This document shows, piece by piece, positions 19,214-26,505 of a stretch of 26,505 nucleotides of DNA (the first letter of the stretch is position 1; each line of letters opens with the position of its first letter). The stretch spans positions 1-26,505 of the forward strand of contig JANNKM010000172.1 of NCBI GenBank assembly GCA_031396305.1, in the 5' to 3' direction. The DNA is from JAEMQF01 sp031396305 (GTDB lineage: Bacteria; Pseudomonadota; Gammaproteobacteria; Burkholderiales; Burkholderiaceae_C). Under the pieces are notes generated by a model. The model saw only the letters and a list, made by a program, of their open reading frames with translations. It was not told where the DNA came from and did not search any database. The translations under genes were made by a program, and so were the position numbers.

Positions 19214-19244
19214 ATCATAGATGACTGCCCCCAAGAGGTGTCAA
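19214..19244 (-). promoter_or_regulatory. Possible sigma-70 promoter for the 72-aa gene
   Basis: On the minus strand, a perfect TTGACA (19244-19239) is followed after 19 bp by TATGAT (19219-19214). The hexamers are strong but the spacing is 2 bp longer than optimal. The start would be near 19207, with a leader of about 79 nt. Confidence 0.45.
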
Positions 19245-19318
19245 GCCCCTTCATCGACCGGTCTTGGGCAGCTACCGCGCTTGACAATTGCACTCGACGC
19301 ATGGCCCGGCGCGCTGCG

Positions 19319-19780
19319 TCACAGCCCGTCGGGGGACTGCACCGCGTGCAACACCACTTCGGCGCTTCCTTCGCGGTCGCGGTCACGCAGCCACCAGACG
19401 CTGCCCTTCTTGACGGCAAGCTGATACGGCGTTCCGGTCAGCAGGGTGGCCGCGAGCATGCCAAGTGTCGGCTGGTGTCCGACGAGAAGCACCGGCGCAC
19501 TCGACTCGGGCCAGCGCGCGGCTTCCAGCAGCGTCTTGACACCGGCGCCGGGCGCGAGTTCGGGTGCGATCTTCACTTTCTTCGCCAGCGCGGCAGCCGT
19601 CTGCTGGCAGCGCAATGCCGGCGACACCAGAATCCGTGTCGAGTCGGCCAGGCGCTGGCCGAGCCACTGCGCCATGCGCTTGGCCTGGCGTTCGCCCTTG
19701 GGGGTGAGTTCACGCGAGAGGTCATCCTGCCCCTCCTGGGGGTCGAATGCCTCGGCGTGACGCCACAAGATGAGGTCCAT
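19319..19780 (-). CDS. sixA: Phosphohistidine phosphatase SixA
   Basis: SixA belongs to the histidine phosphatase (phosphoglycerate mutase-like) superfamily and removes phosphate from phosphohistidine proteins. The 153-residue chain has the catalytic LWRHAEA at residues 5-11, the SPALRCQQTA segment with the second arginine, and GHQPTLG with the second catalytic histidine. The ATG at 19780 overlaps the ppk1 TGA by one base (TGATG), which implies translational coupling. A TTG one codon earlier is possible but unneeded. It would share the PhoB-like control of ppk1. Whether its substrate is a signalling protein or is connected to polyphosphate is not known from sequence. Confidence 0.92.
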   Translation of the reverse strand: MDLILWRHAEAFDPQEGQDDLSRELTPKGERQAKRMAQWLGQRLADSTRILVSPALRCQQTAAALAKKVKIAPELAPGAGVKTLLEAARWPESSAPVLLVGHQPTLGMLAATLLTGTPYQLAVKKGSVWWLRDRDREGSAEVVLHAVQSPDGL

Positions 19781-21846
19781 CAACCGACGTCCGCAAATCG
19801 GGCGAGCAATGCCTGTTGCGCACTCGCGCCGCCCTGTTCAACGCACTCGTACTTGCCGTCGGCACGCAGATCCCAGGCGTCCTGCCCGTCGTGCAGGTAG
19901 GGAATCAGGCACTCGTCGATGATGCGCTGGCGCAGCAATCTGTCGCGCACCGGCCACGCCACTTCGATGCGGCCGAACATGTTGCGTCCCATCCAGTCGG
20001 CGCTGGACAAGAACAACGCCTCGCGCTGATCGCCAACTCCCCATCGAAAATAGATCACCCGCGAATGCTCGAGGAAGCGGCCGACGACGGAACGAACCCG
20101 GATCCGGTCGGTCACGCCGGGAATCGACGCCGCGAGCATGCAGGCCCCGCGCACCAGCAGGTCCACGCGCGCCCCCGCCTGCGCCGCGCTGACGAGGGCG
20201 TCGATCAATGGCACGTCAGTCAGCGCGTTGATCTTGACGACGATTCGCGCATCGTGCCCGGCAATTGCGGCGTTGCGCACGCGCCTGATGTGCGCGAGCA
20301 TCTGCTTGTGCAGCGTGAACGGCGCATGCAACAGCGCATGTGCGGGCTTCATGCGCCCCAGGCTGGCGAGGTGCTGGAACACGGCGTCGGCGTCGGCGGT
20401 GAGGTCCGGGTCGGCGGTCATGTAGCCGACATCGGTGTACAGGCGCGCCGTCTTGGGGTTGTAATTGCCGGTGGAGAGGTGCGCGTAGCGGCGCAGGCTC
20501 GCGCCTTCGCGGCGCGTCACCAGCAGCAGCTTGGCGTGAGTCTTCAGGCCGACGACGCCATACACGACCTGCGCGCCCACCGCCTCGAGGCGCTCGGCCC
20601 AGTTGATGTTGGCCTCTTCTTCAAAGCGCGCCTTCAGCTCCACGACACAGGTGACTTCTTTGCCGAGCCGCGTCGCTTCGATCAGCAGCTGCATCAATGG
20701 CGACTCGGCACCCGTGCGGTAAATCGTCTGCTTGATCGCCAACACATTGGGGTCAATCACCGCTTCGCGAAGGAATTGCACCACCGGTTCGAACGACTCG
20801 AACGGGTGGTGCAGCAGCACGTCGCCTCGCCTCAGTTGTTCGAAGATCGGCCGTTGCCGCGACAGCGCCGCAGGCCACGCCGGCTGGAAAGGCGCGAAAC
20901 GCAGCCCGGGCGCGTCTGCCTGGTCGATCAACTCATTCAGCCGCACCAGATTCACCGGGCCGTTCACGCGGTACAGAGCGCTGTCGGGCAGCTCGAATTG
21001 CTGAAGCAGGAACGCCACCAGTTCGGCCGGGCAGGTGTTGACGACCTCCAGGCGGATCGCCTTTCCGAAATGGCGCGTGGTCAACCCGGAGCGCAGGGCC
21101 TGGCGCAGGTTGGTCACATCGTCTTCGTCGACTTCCAGGTCCGAATCCCGGGTCACGCGGAATTGCGAAAACGCCTCCACTTCGCGCCCTGGAAACAACT
21201 CGGCGAGGTGGGCTCGGATGACGCTGGTCAGAAGCACGAACACCTGGCCAGCTCCGCCCAGGTGCCGCGGCATCTTGATGACGCGCGGCAAGACACGCGG
21301 CACCTTGACGATGGCGATCGAATTCGCGCGCCCAAAGGCATCCTGACCGGCAAGGCGGGCGATGAAATTCAGTGACTTGTTCGCCACCTGGGGAAACGGG
21401 TGCGCCGGGTCCAGACCGATGGGCACGAGCAGCGGGCGAACCTGGGTGTTGAAGAATTTCTCCACCCATTGCGCCTGCGCGGGGGTGCGCCGCGCATGGC
21501 TGACGATGTGGATGCCGTGTTGGGTCAGCGCCGGCATGACTTCTTCATTGAACACGGCGTACTGCCGGTCGATCAGGGCATGTGCGTCAGCGGCGACCGC
21601 TGCCACGTCGATGGAGGACACACCCGCACCGCGGCGCCGCGCGGCTTCAAGGTAGTCAGCGAAGCGGACTTCGAAAAACTCGTCCATGTTCGATGACACG
21701 ATGCACACGTATCTCAGGCGCTCGAGCAACGGAACGTCGCTGCGCTGGGCCTGTGCGAGCACGCGACGGTTGAAGTCCAGGATCGCGCGTTCGCGATTCA
21801 GCAGTGCCGGCGTCTCCAGGGTGAGCGCGGAGGTGGCGTCGTTCAT
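19780..21846 (-). CDS. ppk1: Polyphosphate kinase 1
   Basis: PPK1 polymerises the gamma phosphate of ATP into inorganic polyphosphate at the inner membrane and can also run in reverse. The 688-residue length is typical. The N-terminal LLNRERAILDFNRRVL opens the family region. The two catalytic histidines are visible, H437 in GLKTHAKLLLV and H594 in RFLEHSRVIYF; both are shifted by two from E. coli H435 and H592. HLSTGNYNPKTARLYTD lies near 456. The gene starts at the ATG at 21846 with no Shine-Dalgarno; TAAACT lies 6 nt before it. Three PhoB-like repeats occupy the region just upstream. sixA is coupled at the stop codon, and ppx lies further down on the opposite strand. Confidence 0.97.
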   Translation of the reverse strand: MNDATSALTLETPALLNRERAILDFNRRVLAQAQRSDVPLLERLRYVCIVSSNMDEFFEVRFADYLEAARRRGAGVSSIDVAAVAADAHALIDRQYAVFNEEVMPALTQHGIHIVSHARRTPAQAQWVEKFFNTQVRPLLVPIGLDPAHPFPQVANKSLNFIARLAGQDAFGRANSIAIVKVPRVLPRVIKMPRHLGGAGQVFVLLTSVIRAHLAELFPGREVEAFSQFRVTRDSDLEVDEDDVTNLRQALRSGLTTRHFGKAIRLEVVNTCPAELVAFLLQQFELPDSALYRVNGPVNLVRLNELIDQADAPGLRFAPFQPAWPAALSRQRPIFEQLRRGDVLLHHPFESFEPVVQFLREAVIDPNVLAIKQTIYRTGAESPLMQLLIEATRLGKEVTCVVELKARFEEEANINWAERLEAVGAQVVYGVVGLKTHAKLLLVTRREGASLRRYAHLSTGNYNPKTARLYTDVGYMTADPDLTADADAVFQHLASLGRMKPAHALLHAPFTLHKQMLAHIRRVRNAAIAGHDARIVVKINALTDVPLIDALVSAAQAGARVDLLVRGACMLAASIPGVTDRIRVRSVVGRFLEHSRVIYFRWGVGDQREALFLSSADWMGRNMFGRIEVAWPVRDRLLRQRIIDECLIPYLHDGQDAWDLRADGKYECVEQGGASAQQALLARFADVG

Positions 21847-21853
21847 CGGCCCA

Positions 21854-21886
21854 GTTTATGACGCTTGCGCGACAGTTTCGTGACAG
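21854..21886 (-). promoter_or_regulatory. PhoB-like box, three 11-bp direct repeats, ahead of ppk1
   Basis: Reading the minus strand from 21886, the units are CTGTCACGAAA, CTGTCGCGCAA and GCGTCATAAAC. The first two fit the PhoB consensus (CTGTCAT plus a 4-nt spacer, repeated at 11 bp) well, and the third partly. The array ends 7 nt before the ppk1 start codon. It faces ppk1, not the patatin gene. Confidence 0.7.
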
Positions 21887-22006
21887 ACGAACTGCGCAGG
21901 GCCATCGGTCACCTATCATCTTCGAAGCGCATGAGCATCGCTGCCGATGTTCGCGCGAGTTCGTGACACCCCTGCGTCAGCGGCGCCTTGTTTCAATGTC
22001 GGGCCA

Positions 22007-22033
22007 CGCCAAACGCCAAACGGGTTCGAATCC
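22007..22033 (+). other. tRNA T-arm-like motif with a 7-bp tandem repeat
   Basis: Two tandem CGCCAAA copies (22007-22020) are followed by GGGTTCGAATCC (22022-22033), which equals a tRNA T-loop with its closing pairs. Only 4 of 5 T-stem pairs form. No acceptor, D or anticodon arm is recognisable at tRNA distances, and no CCA follows. It is either a tRNA fragment or chance. Confidence 0.3.
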
Positions 22034-22073
22034 AGTGCATGCTCGCAGGCACGAATCTCGCTGAAGGAACTCG

Positions 22074-23132
22074 ATGACCGACAGGACCCCGACATGGTTC
22101 AGCCGCTTGCGGCGAACCCTGGCACGGCGCGCGCCGCCGCTGAACCTTGCCTTGCAAGGCGGCGGCGCGCACGGCGCCTTCACCTGGGGCGTGCTAGACG
22201 CCCTGCTCGTCGAGACGGACCTGAGTTTTGAGGGCATCAGCGGCACCAGCGCCGGAGCGATGAACGCGGTGATCTTGGCCGAGGGCTGGCGCAAGGGGGG
22301 GCGCGACGGCGCGCGCGAGGCGTTGCAGCTCTTCTGGTCGGCATTGGGCAACAACCCGGGCTTGGGAATGCTCGTGCAAGGCAGCGGCGAGTCGATGGGC
22401 ATTTCGAGCACAGGCAAGTTCCTGATGCAATGGGCCGGAAGGTTCTCCCCGACGCAGCTCAATCCAATGGACCTGAACCCGTTGCGCGACTTGTTGAACC
22501 GGCATGTCGACTTCGAGGCCTTGCGCGAGGCCAGCCCGTTCAAGCTGTTCATCGCCGCGACGCAGGCGAACAGCGGAAAGCTGCGGGTGTTCCGCGAAAC
22601 CGAGCTGACCTCGGACGTACTGCTTGCCTCGGCCTGCCTGCCCAAGATGCACCGCGCCGTGGTCATCGACGGCGAACCGCACTGGGACGGCGGCTACTCG
22701 GCCAACCCGGCGGTGTACCCGTTGTTCTACGACTGCCGCGCGCGCGACATCCTGCTCGTGCTGCTGAGCCCGCTGCAGTATGAGACCACGCCGAGCAGCG
22801 CCGAACAGATTGCCGAACGGGCGATGGAAATCGCCTTCAGCGCCAACTTCATGCGCGAGATGCGCATGTTCGTGAATGCAACTCAATTCGCGACAAGTGG
22901 CCTATTCGCCCTGGGGCGGCTGGAGCGGCGCTTGCGCGGCACGCGCTTCCACATGGTCGACAGCGCCGCGCACGTCAGCTTGCAGCGCACCGACACCAAG
23001 CTGTTGGCGCATGGGCCGTTCCTGGAACGCCTGCGCGATCAGGGGCGAACGTGCGGGCGGGACTGGATCGAACAGCATGCGCACGCCGTCGGGCGCGATA
23101 CCACGGTGGACCTGCACAAGTGGTTTGGGTGA
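22074..23132 (+). CDS. Patatin-like phospholipase family protein
   Basis: This is a patatin-fold serine acyl hydrolase of 352 residues. It has the oxyanion motif GGGAHG (about 29-34), the nucleophile elbow GTSAG with S59, and the catalytic aspartate in DGGYSAN (D205), so the catalytic dyad is complete. It resembles the RssA/YchK-like cytoplasmic bacterial group rather than a secreted toxin, since no signal peptide is seen. The substrate is probably a phospholipid or lysophospholipid, but this is not proven. The ATG at 22074 follows GAAGGA by about 5 nt. The gene converges with polA after 36 nt. Confidence 0.93.
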   Translation: MTDRTPTWFSRLRRTLARRAPPLNLALQGGGAHGAFTWGVLDALLVETDLSFEGISGTSAGAMNAVILAEGWRKGGRDGAREALQLFWSALGNNPGLGMLVQGSGESMGISSTGKFLMQWAGRFSPTQLNPMDLNPLRDLLNRHVDFEALREASPFKLFIAATQANSGKLRVFRETELTSDVLLASACLPKMHRAVVIDGEPHWDGGYSANPAVYPLFYDCRARDILLVLLSPLQYETTPSSAEQIAERAMEIAFSANFMREMRMFVNATQFATSGLFALGRLERRLRGTRFHMVDSAAHVSLQRTDTKLLAHGPFLERLRDQGRTCGRDWIEQHAHAVGRDTTVDLHKWFG

Positions 23133-23133
23133 G

Positions 23134-23153
23134 TCCGCGCGCAACGGCGCGGA
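23134..23153. terminator. GC hairpin after the patatin gene
   Basis: TCCGCGC and GCGCGGA form a perfect 7-bp stem with a 6-nt loop, starting 2 nt after the patatin stop and before the convergent polA stop. No T-run follows, so its role as a terminator is uncertain. Confidence 0.35.
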
Positions 23154-23168
23154 AGGCGCAGCGGCGGT

Positions 23169-25928
23169 TCAGTGCGCCTCGTCCCAATTCGCACCGACAC
23201 CCACTTCCGCGAGCAGCGGCACGGCGAGCTGCGCCACCGAGGCCATCACCCTGGGAACTTCGACACGAGCCCAGTCGAGCTCAGCGTTGGGTACTTCGAA
23301 TACGAGTTCATCGTGCACCTGCATCACCATCGCCGTGCCGCGGTTCTCGCGCTCCAGCAGTTCCTGCACTGAAATCATCGCGAGTTTGATGAGGTCCGCC
23401 GCAGTGCCTTGCATCGGCGCGTTGATCGCCTGGCGCTCTGCGCCGCTCTTTCGCGGCCCGTTGCCACCCTTGATTTCCGGCAGGTAGATGCGCCTGCCGA
23501 ACAGGGTTTCCACATAGCCCAGTTCAGCGGCGCGCGCCTTGGTTTGATCCATGTAGCGCTTGACGCCCGCGAAGCGTTCGAAATAGCGCTCGATGTAGGC
23601 CACTGCTGCCTTGCGCTCGATCCCCAGGCTGGCCGCCAGGCCGAACGCGCCCATGCCGTAGATCAGTCCAAAGTTGATCGTCTTGGCGTAGCGGCGCTGT
23701 TCGCTGCTGACCTCGCCGGGCGCGACGCCGAACACCTCGCTCGCCGTGGCGCGGTGCACGTCCAGACCTTGTGCGAACGCCTTCAACAGTCCTGGGTCGG
23801 CGCTGATGTGCGCCATGATGCGCAGCTCGATCTGCGAATAGTCGGCGCTCAGCATCACGTGGCCGGGCGGCGCGATGAAGGCTTCGCGCACGCGCCGACC
23901 CTCCACGGTGCGGATCGGAATGTTTTGCAGGTTCGGGTCGTTGCTCGCCAGACGTCCCGTCACGGCAACCGCCTGTGCATAGTTGGTGTGCACGCGGCCG
24001 GTGGCCGGATTCACCATCTGCGGCAACTTGTCGGTGTAGGTGCCCTTGAGCTTGGACAGGCTGCGATGCTCCAACAGCTTCGCCGGCAGCGGGTAGTCGG
24101 CCGCGAGTTCGGTCAGCACGTCTTCGTCGGTCGACGCCGCACCACTTGCCGTCTTGCGCCTGGCCGGCAGGCCGAGCTTGCCGAACAGAATCTCGCCGAT
24201 CTGCTTCGGGCTGCCCAGATTGAACGGTTGCCCCGCCAGCTCATGCGCCTGCGCTTCCAGCGCAAGCATGCGTGCGCCCAGCTCCTGGCTTTGCCGGGCC
24301 AGCAACTGCGAGTCGATCAGCACGCCATGGCGTTCGATTCTCCCCAGCACCGCTGCCGTCGGCATTTCGATGCGACGGTACACGTCGAGCATTCCGGCGT
24401 GCGCCTGGAGCTGTGGCCACAAGACCCGGTGCACATGCAGCGTCATGTCGCTGTCTTCGCTCGAATACTCACCCGCTTTCGCCACGTCGACCTGGGCGAA
24501 AGGAATCTGGTGCGCGCCCTTGCCGCACACGTCTTCGTAGCTCAGCCCGTGGCGCCCGAGGTGGCGTTGCGCCAGGCTTTCCAGGTTGTGCGGTCGGTGC
24601 GCTTCAAGCACATAGCTCTGGAGCAAGGTGTCGTGCATATAGCCGCGGATCGAGATGCCCGCGTTCGCGAACACATGCGTGTCGTACTTGATGTTCTGCC
24701 CCACCTTCGCCGCGTGCGGGTTTTCCAGCCACGGCGTGAGCCGTGCAAGAACCTCGCCAACTGGCAGCTGGTCAGGTGCACCGGCATAGCTGTGGCGCAG
24801 TGGTATGTAAGCCGCCGAAAACGGTTCCACCGACAGCGAAATGCCGACGATCGTGGCCTTCATGGGGTCCAGGGAATCGGTCTCGGTGTCGATCGCCGTC
24901 AGTTCAGCGCTGGCGATCTTTGCGAGCCAAACGTCGAGCGCCTGCGTGGTCAGGATCGTCTCGTAGTGCTTTGCGGTTGTGGGAGCCGGCGGCGCCACGG
25001 CTTCGGCTTGAGTTGACGCTGCCCTCTCGCCCGACGCACCCGAGTTGCGCGCGCCACCCGCCTCCTCAAGCTCGCGCCGCCAGGTCTTGAAGCCGTAGCG
25101 CGCGTAGAACGCCAGCAGCGCTTCGCGCTGCACCTCACGCAGGCTCAAGCCTTCGAGCGCTGGAAAACCTGGCAGATGGCCGCTCAGATCGCAGTCGGTG
25201 CGCACCGTGACGAGGCGCTTGCCCTGCGGCAGCCAGTCGAGCGCCTTGCGCAGGTTGTCACCGGCCACGCCCTTGATCGACGCCGCAGCGGCAATCACGC
25301 CTTCGAGCGACCCATGGTCGGCGATCCACTTCGCCGCCGTCTTCGGGCCGACCTTTTCGACACCAGGAACGTTGTCGACGCTGTCGCCCATCAGCGTCAG
25401 GTAGTCGATGATGCGCTCGGGCGGAACGCCGAACTTGTTGATCACGCCGGCAACGTCGAGCTTTTCATTGCTCATCGTGTTCATCAGCGTGACCTGCTCA
25501 TTGACCAACTGCGCGAGGTCCTTGTCGCCGGTGGAGACGATTACCCGGTGGCCACTGTCAGAGGCAAGCTTCGCGAGGGTGCCGATCGCGTCGTCGGCCT
25601 CGATGCCGGGAACCGTCAGCACCGGCCAGCCGAGCAACGCAACGGCCTCGTGGATCGGGCCGATCTGTTGCGCCAGCGCATCCGGCATGGGCGCACGCTG
25701 CGCCTTGTACTGCGGGTACCACTCGTCGCGGAAGGTCGGGCCTTTCGCATCGAACACACAGGCCGCGTGCTCGGGATCGAGCTGCTTGCGCAACAGCTTC
25801 AGCATCGCGATCACACCATGCATCGCACCGGTGGGAAAACCATCCGGGCTGCGCAGGTCGGGCATGGCGTGGTAGGCCCGGTACAAGTAGCTGGAACCAT
25901 CGACCAGCACCATCATCTTCTCGCTCAT
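23169..25928 (-). CDS. polA: DNA polymerase I
   Basis: Pol I fills gaps in repair and removes Okazaki primers. The 919 residues contain all three activities. The 5'-3' nuclease (about 1-290) has DGSSYLYRAYHA and GDSVDNVPGV. The 3'-5' exonuclease keeps its acidic residues (D347 and E349 in DTET, D416, D492), so proofreading is likely intact. The polymerase has motif A DYSQIELR (D696), motif B RRYAKTINFGLIYG (about 745-758) and motif C VHDE (D873). The frame stays open to 26156, but that extension overlaps the divergent gene. The ATG at 25928 (MSEKMMVLVDGSSYL) is the family start. GACAAT lies 6 nt before it and a CTGCCA lies 17 bp further up. Confidence 0.97.
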   Translation of the reverse strand: MSEKMMVLVDGSSYLYRAYHAMPDLRSPDGFPTGAMHGVIAMLKLLRKQLDPEHAACVFDAKGPTFRDEWYPQYKAQRAPMPDALAQQIGPIHEAVALLGWPVLTVPGIEADDAIGTLAKLASDSGHRVIVSTGDKDLAQLVNEQVTLMNTMSNEKLDVAGVINKFGVPPERIIDYLTLMGDSVDNVPGVEKVGPKTAAKWIADHGSLEGVIAAAASIKGVAGDNLRKALDWLPQGKRLVTVRTDCDLSGHLPGFPALEGLSLREVQREALLAFYARYGFKTWRRELEEAGGARNSGASGERAASTQAEAVAPPAPTTAKHYETILTTQALDVWLAKIASAELTAIDTETDSLDPMKATIVGISLSVEPFSAAYIPLRHSYAGAPDQLPVGEVLARLTPWLENPHAAKVGQNIKYDTHVFANAGISIRGYMHDTLLQSYVLEAHRPHNLESLAQRHLGRHGLSYEDVCGKGAHQIPFAQVDVAKAGEYSSEDSDMTLHVHRVLWPQLQAHAGMLDVYRRIEMPTAAVLGRIERHGVLIDSQLLARQSQELGARMLALEAQAHELAGQPFNLGSPKQIGEILFGKLGLPARRKTASGAASTDEDVLTELAADYPLPAKLLEHRSLSKLKGTYTDKLPQMVNPATGRVHTNYAQAVAVTGRLASNDPNLQNIPIRTVEGRRVREAFIAPPGHVMLSADYSQIELRIMAHISADPGLLKAFAQGLDVHRATASEVFGVAPGEVSSEQRRYAKTINFGLIYGMGAFGLAASLGIERKAAVAYIERYFERFAGVKRYMDQTKARAAELGYVETLFGRRIYLPEIKGGNGPRKSGAERQAINAPMQGTAADLIKLAMISVQELLERENRGTAMVMQVHDELVFEVPNAELDWARVEVPRVMASVAQLAVPLLAEVGVGANWDEAH

Positions 25929-25934
25929 GCAGCG

Positions 25935-25963
25935 ATTGTCGGCCAAGGCCTGCCGGCTGGCAG
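25935..25963 (-). promoter_or_regulatory. Probable polA promoter, near-leaderless
   Basis: On the minus strand, CTGCCA (25963-25958) and GACAAT (25940-25935) are separated by 17 bp, each matching consensus at 4 of 6. Only 6 nt lie between the -10 and the polA ATG. Confidence 0.5.
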
Positions 25964-25976
25964 ACGAGCCAGCCCA

Positions 25977-25982
25977 TAGAAT
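25977..25982 (+). promoter_or_regulatory. Possible -10 of the DUF2782 gene
   Basis: TAGAAT matches the -10 consensus at 5 of 6 and ends 7 nt before the ATG at 25990. No good -35 is visible. Confidence 0.4.
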
Positions 25983-25989
25983 CGCCTGC

Positions 25990-26292
25990 ATGAACTGGCA
26001 ACCGGGATGTGTCGTGGTGGCCTTGGCCCTTGCCGGCCAGGCGCACGCCCAGGCTGCGCCGCGTGGGCCGATCGAACCCAGGGTCGAGGTCATCGTGTTC
26101 GAAGACGACGGCGCCCGGATTGAAGAATTGCGCGTGCGCGGCTTGACGCAGCGCATCCTCGTGACACCGCGGCGCGGCGTGGCCGTGACCTACGAAATCA
26201 TCACAGGCGACGGCTCGGGCAGCCAGAACGCACTGCCGAACGCGACGCGCGGCGCGGTGGGTCAGCGCGTCTGGCACGTGCTCAGTTTCTAG
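25990..26292 (+). CDS. DUF2782 family protein, probably exported
   Basis: This is a 100-residue protein with a hydrophobic N-terminus (about 6-22) ending AHAQA, which fits a signal peptide. The mature part has EPRVEVIVFEDDGARIEELRVRG, shown here in part as VEVIVFEDDGARIEELRVRG, followed by TQRILVTP and YEIITGD. This is the pattern I associate with the uncharacterised DUF2782 family, usually encoded between polA and thrB in betaproteobacteria. The frame remains open 21 codons upstream into the polA promoter region; the ATG at 25990 is preferred because it begins the signal peptide. thrB follows after 3 nt. Function is unknown. Confidence 0.8.
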   Translation: MNWQPGCVVVALALAGQAHAQAAPRGPIEPRVEVIVFEDDGARIEELRVRGLTQRILVTPRRGVAVTYEIITGDGSGSQNALPNATRGAVGQRVWHVLSF

Positions 26293-26295
26293 GTC

Positions 26296-26505
26296 GTGGC
26301 GGTTTACACCGAGGTCCCGTTCCGCGATGCCGCGGCCCTGCTGGCGCGCCTGGGCCTGGGCTCGCTGAAGTCGCTCGACCCGTGCAACGGCGGCATCGAG
26401 AACACCAACTACTTCGCCGATACCGACACCGGCCGCTACGTGCTGACGCTGTTCGAGCGGCTGAGCGCGCAGCAACTGCCGTTCTACCTGCACCTGATGA
26501 AACAC
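26296..26505 (+). CDS. thrB: Homoserine kinase, N-terminal part (runs off the window)
   Basis: The first 70 codons are present. The frame starts at GTG 26296, 3 nt after the DUF2782 stop, giving AVYTEVPFRDAAALLARLGL and then GGIENTNYFADTDTGRYVLTLFE and LSAQQLPFYLHLMKH, here quoted in pieces. This is the start of the aminoglycoside-phosphotransferase-fold homoserine kinase used by many proteobacteria, which phosphorylates homoserine on the way to threonine. The IENTNYF and YVLTLFE segments are characteristic. It is unrelated in fold to the GHMP-type ThrB of E. coli. The start codon and short gap suggest co-transcription with DUF2782. The rest of the gene is outside the window. Confidence 0.9.
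   Translation, partial: MAVYTEVPFRDAAALLARLGLGSLKSLDPCNGGIENTNYFADTDTGRYVLTLFERLSAQQLPFYLHLMKH

Noticed and set aside
19816..21375. 519-codon open frame antisense to ppk1
   Set aside because: The opposite strand carries an unmistakable PPK1 with catalytic histidines; the antisense product resembles nothing.
23409..25016. 535-codon open frame antisense to polA
   Set aside because: Shadow of a conserved polymerase gene produced by GC-rich third positions.
25929..26156. 76-codon upstream extension of polA
   Set aside because: It is antisense to the DUF2782 gene, and Pol I homology starts at MSEKMMVLVDGSS.

Overview
The window is a high-GC, gene-dense chromosomal stretch that looks like a betaproteobacterium of the order Burkholderiales. 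This rests on remembered gene order, not on a search: xseB-ispA-dxs(-folE2), the polA / DUF2782 / thrB neighbourhood, and a ppx / sixA / ppk1 polyphosphate cluster. No rRNA, complete tRNA, transposase, phage gene or CRISPR array is visible. Most of the window is core metabolism. The unusual content sits in an exported copper-oxidase module and in the intergenic regions.

Layout. 17-3369 (+): the end of a glycine-cleavage operon (gcvH, gcvP; gcvT would lie upstream). 3380-5263 (-): dsbD, convergent with gcvP across a 10-nt gap. 5264-5593: a 330-nt divergent region holding two inverted repeats. 5594-7960 (+): a probably Tat-exported multicopper oxidase followed by an SCO-type copper chaperone. 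8032-8679 (+): a YciO-type YrdC/Sua5 protein. 8727-12549 (-): a tightly packed operon xseB-ispA-dxs-folE2, making isoprenoid precursors and the folate/pterin entry enzyme. 12760-14744 (+): a Rieske oxygenase alpha subunit overlapping a mercaptopyruvate-type sulfurtransferase. 14841-15275 (+): a universal stress protein behind a near-consensus FNR/ANR box. 15294-17035 (-): a ZIP metal transporter and a Tat-signal dienelactone hydrolase. 17139-21846: the polyphosphate region, with ppx on + and ppk1-sixA plus a small unknown ORF on -. 22074-23132 (+): a patatin-like phospholipase. 23169-25928 (-): DNA polymerase I. 25990-26505 (+): DUF2782 protein and the start of thrB.

How the parts work together. 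Ppk1 makes polyphosphate and Ppx degrades it. Three 11-bp PhoB-like direct repeats stand directly in front of ppk1, so phosphate starvation probably drives ppk1-sixA. The copper oxidase and SCO protein probably form an enzyme-plus-copper-loading pair outside the cytoplasm, and DsbD next door supplies reducing power to the same compartment. The FNR-type site suggests a facultative or microaerobic lifestyle. The most unexpected non-coding objects are a 155-bp imperfect palindrome starting at the base after the ppx stop codon, the PhoB-like array, the palindromes ahead of the oxidase gene, and a recurring geometry in which a -10-like hexamer lies 6-7 nt before the ATG, suggesting leaderless mRNAs.
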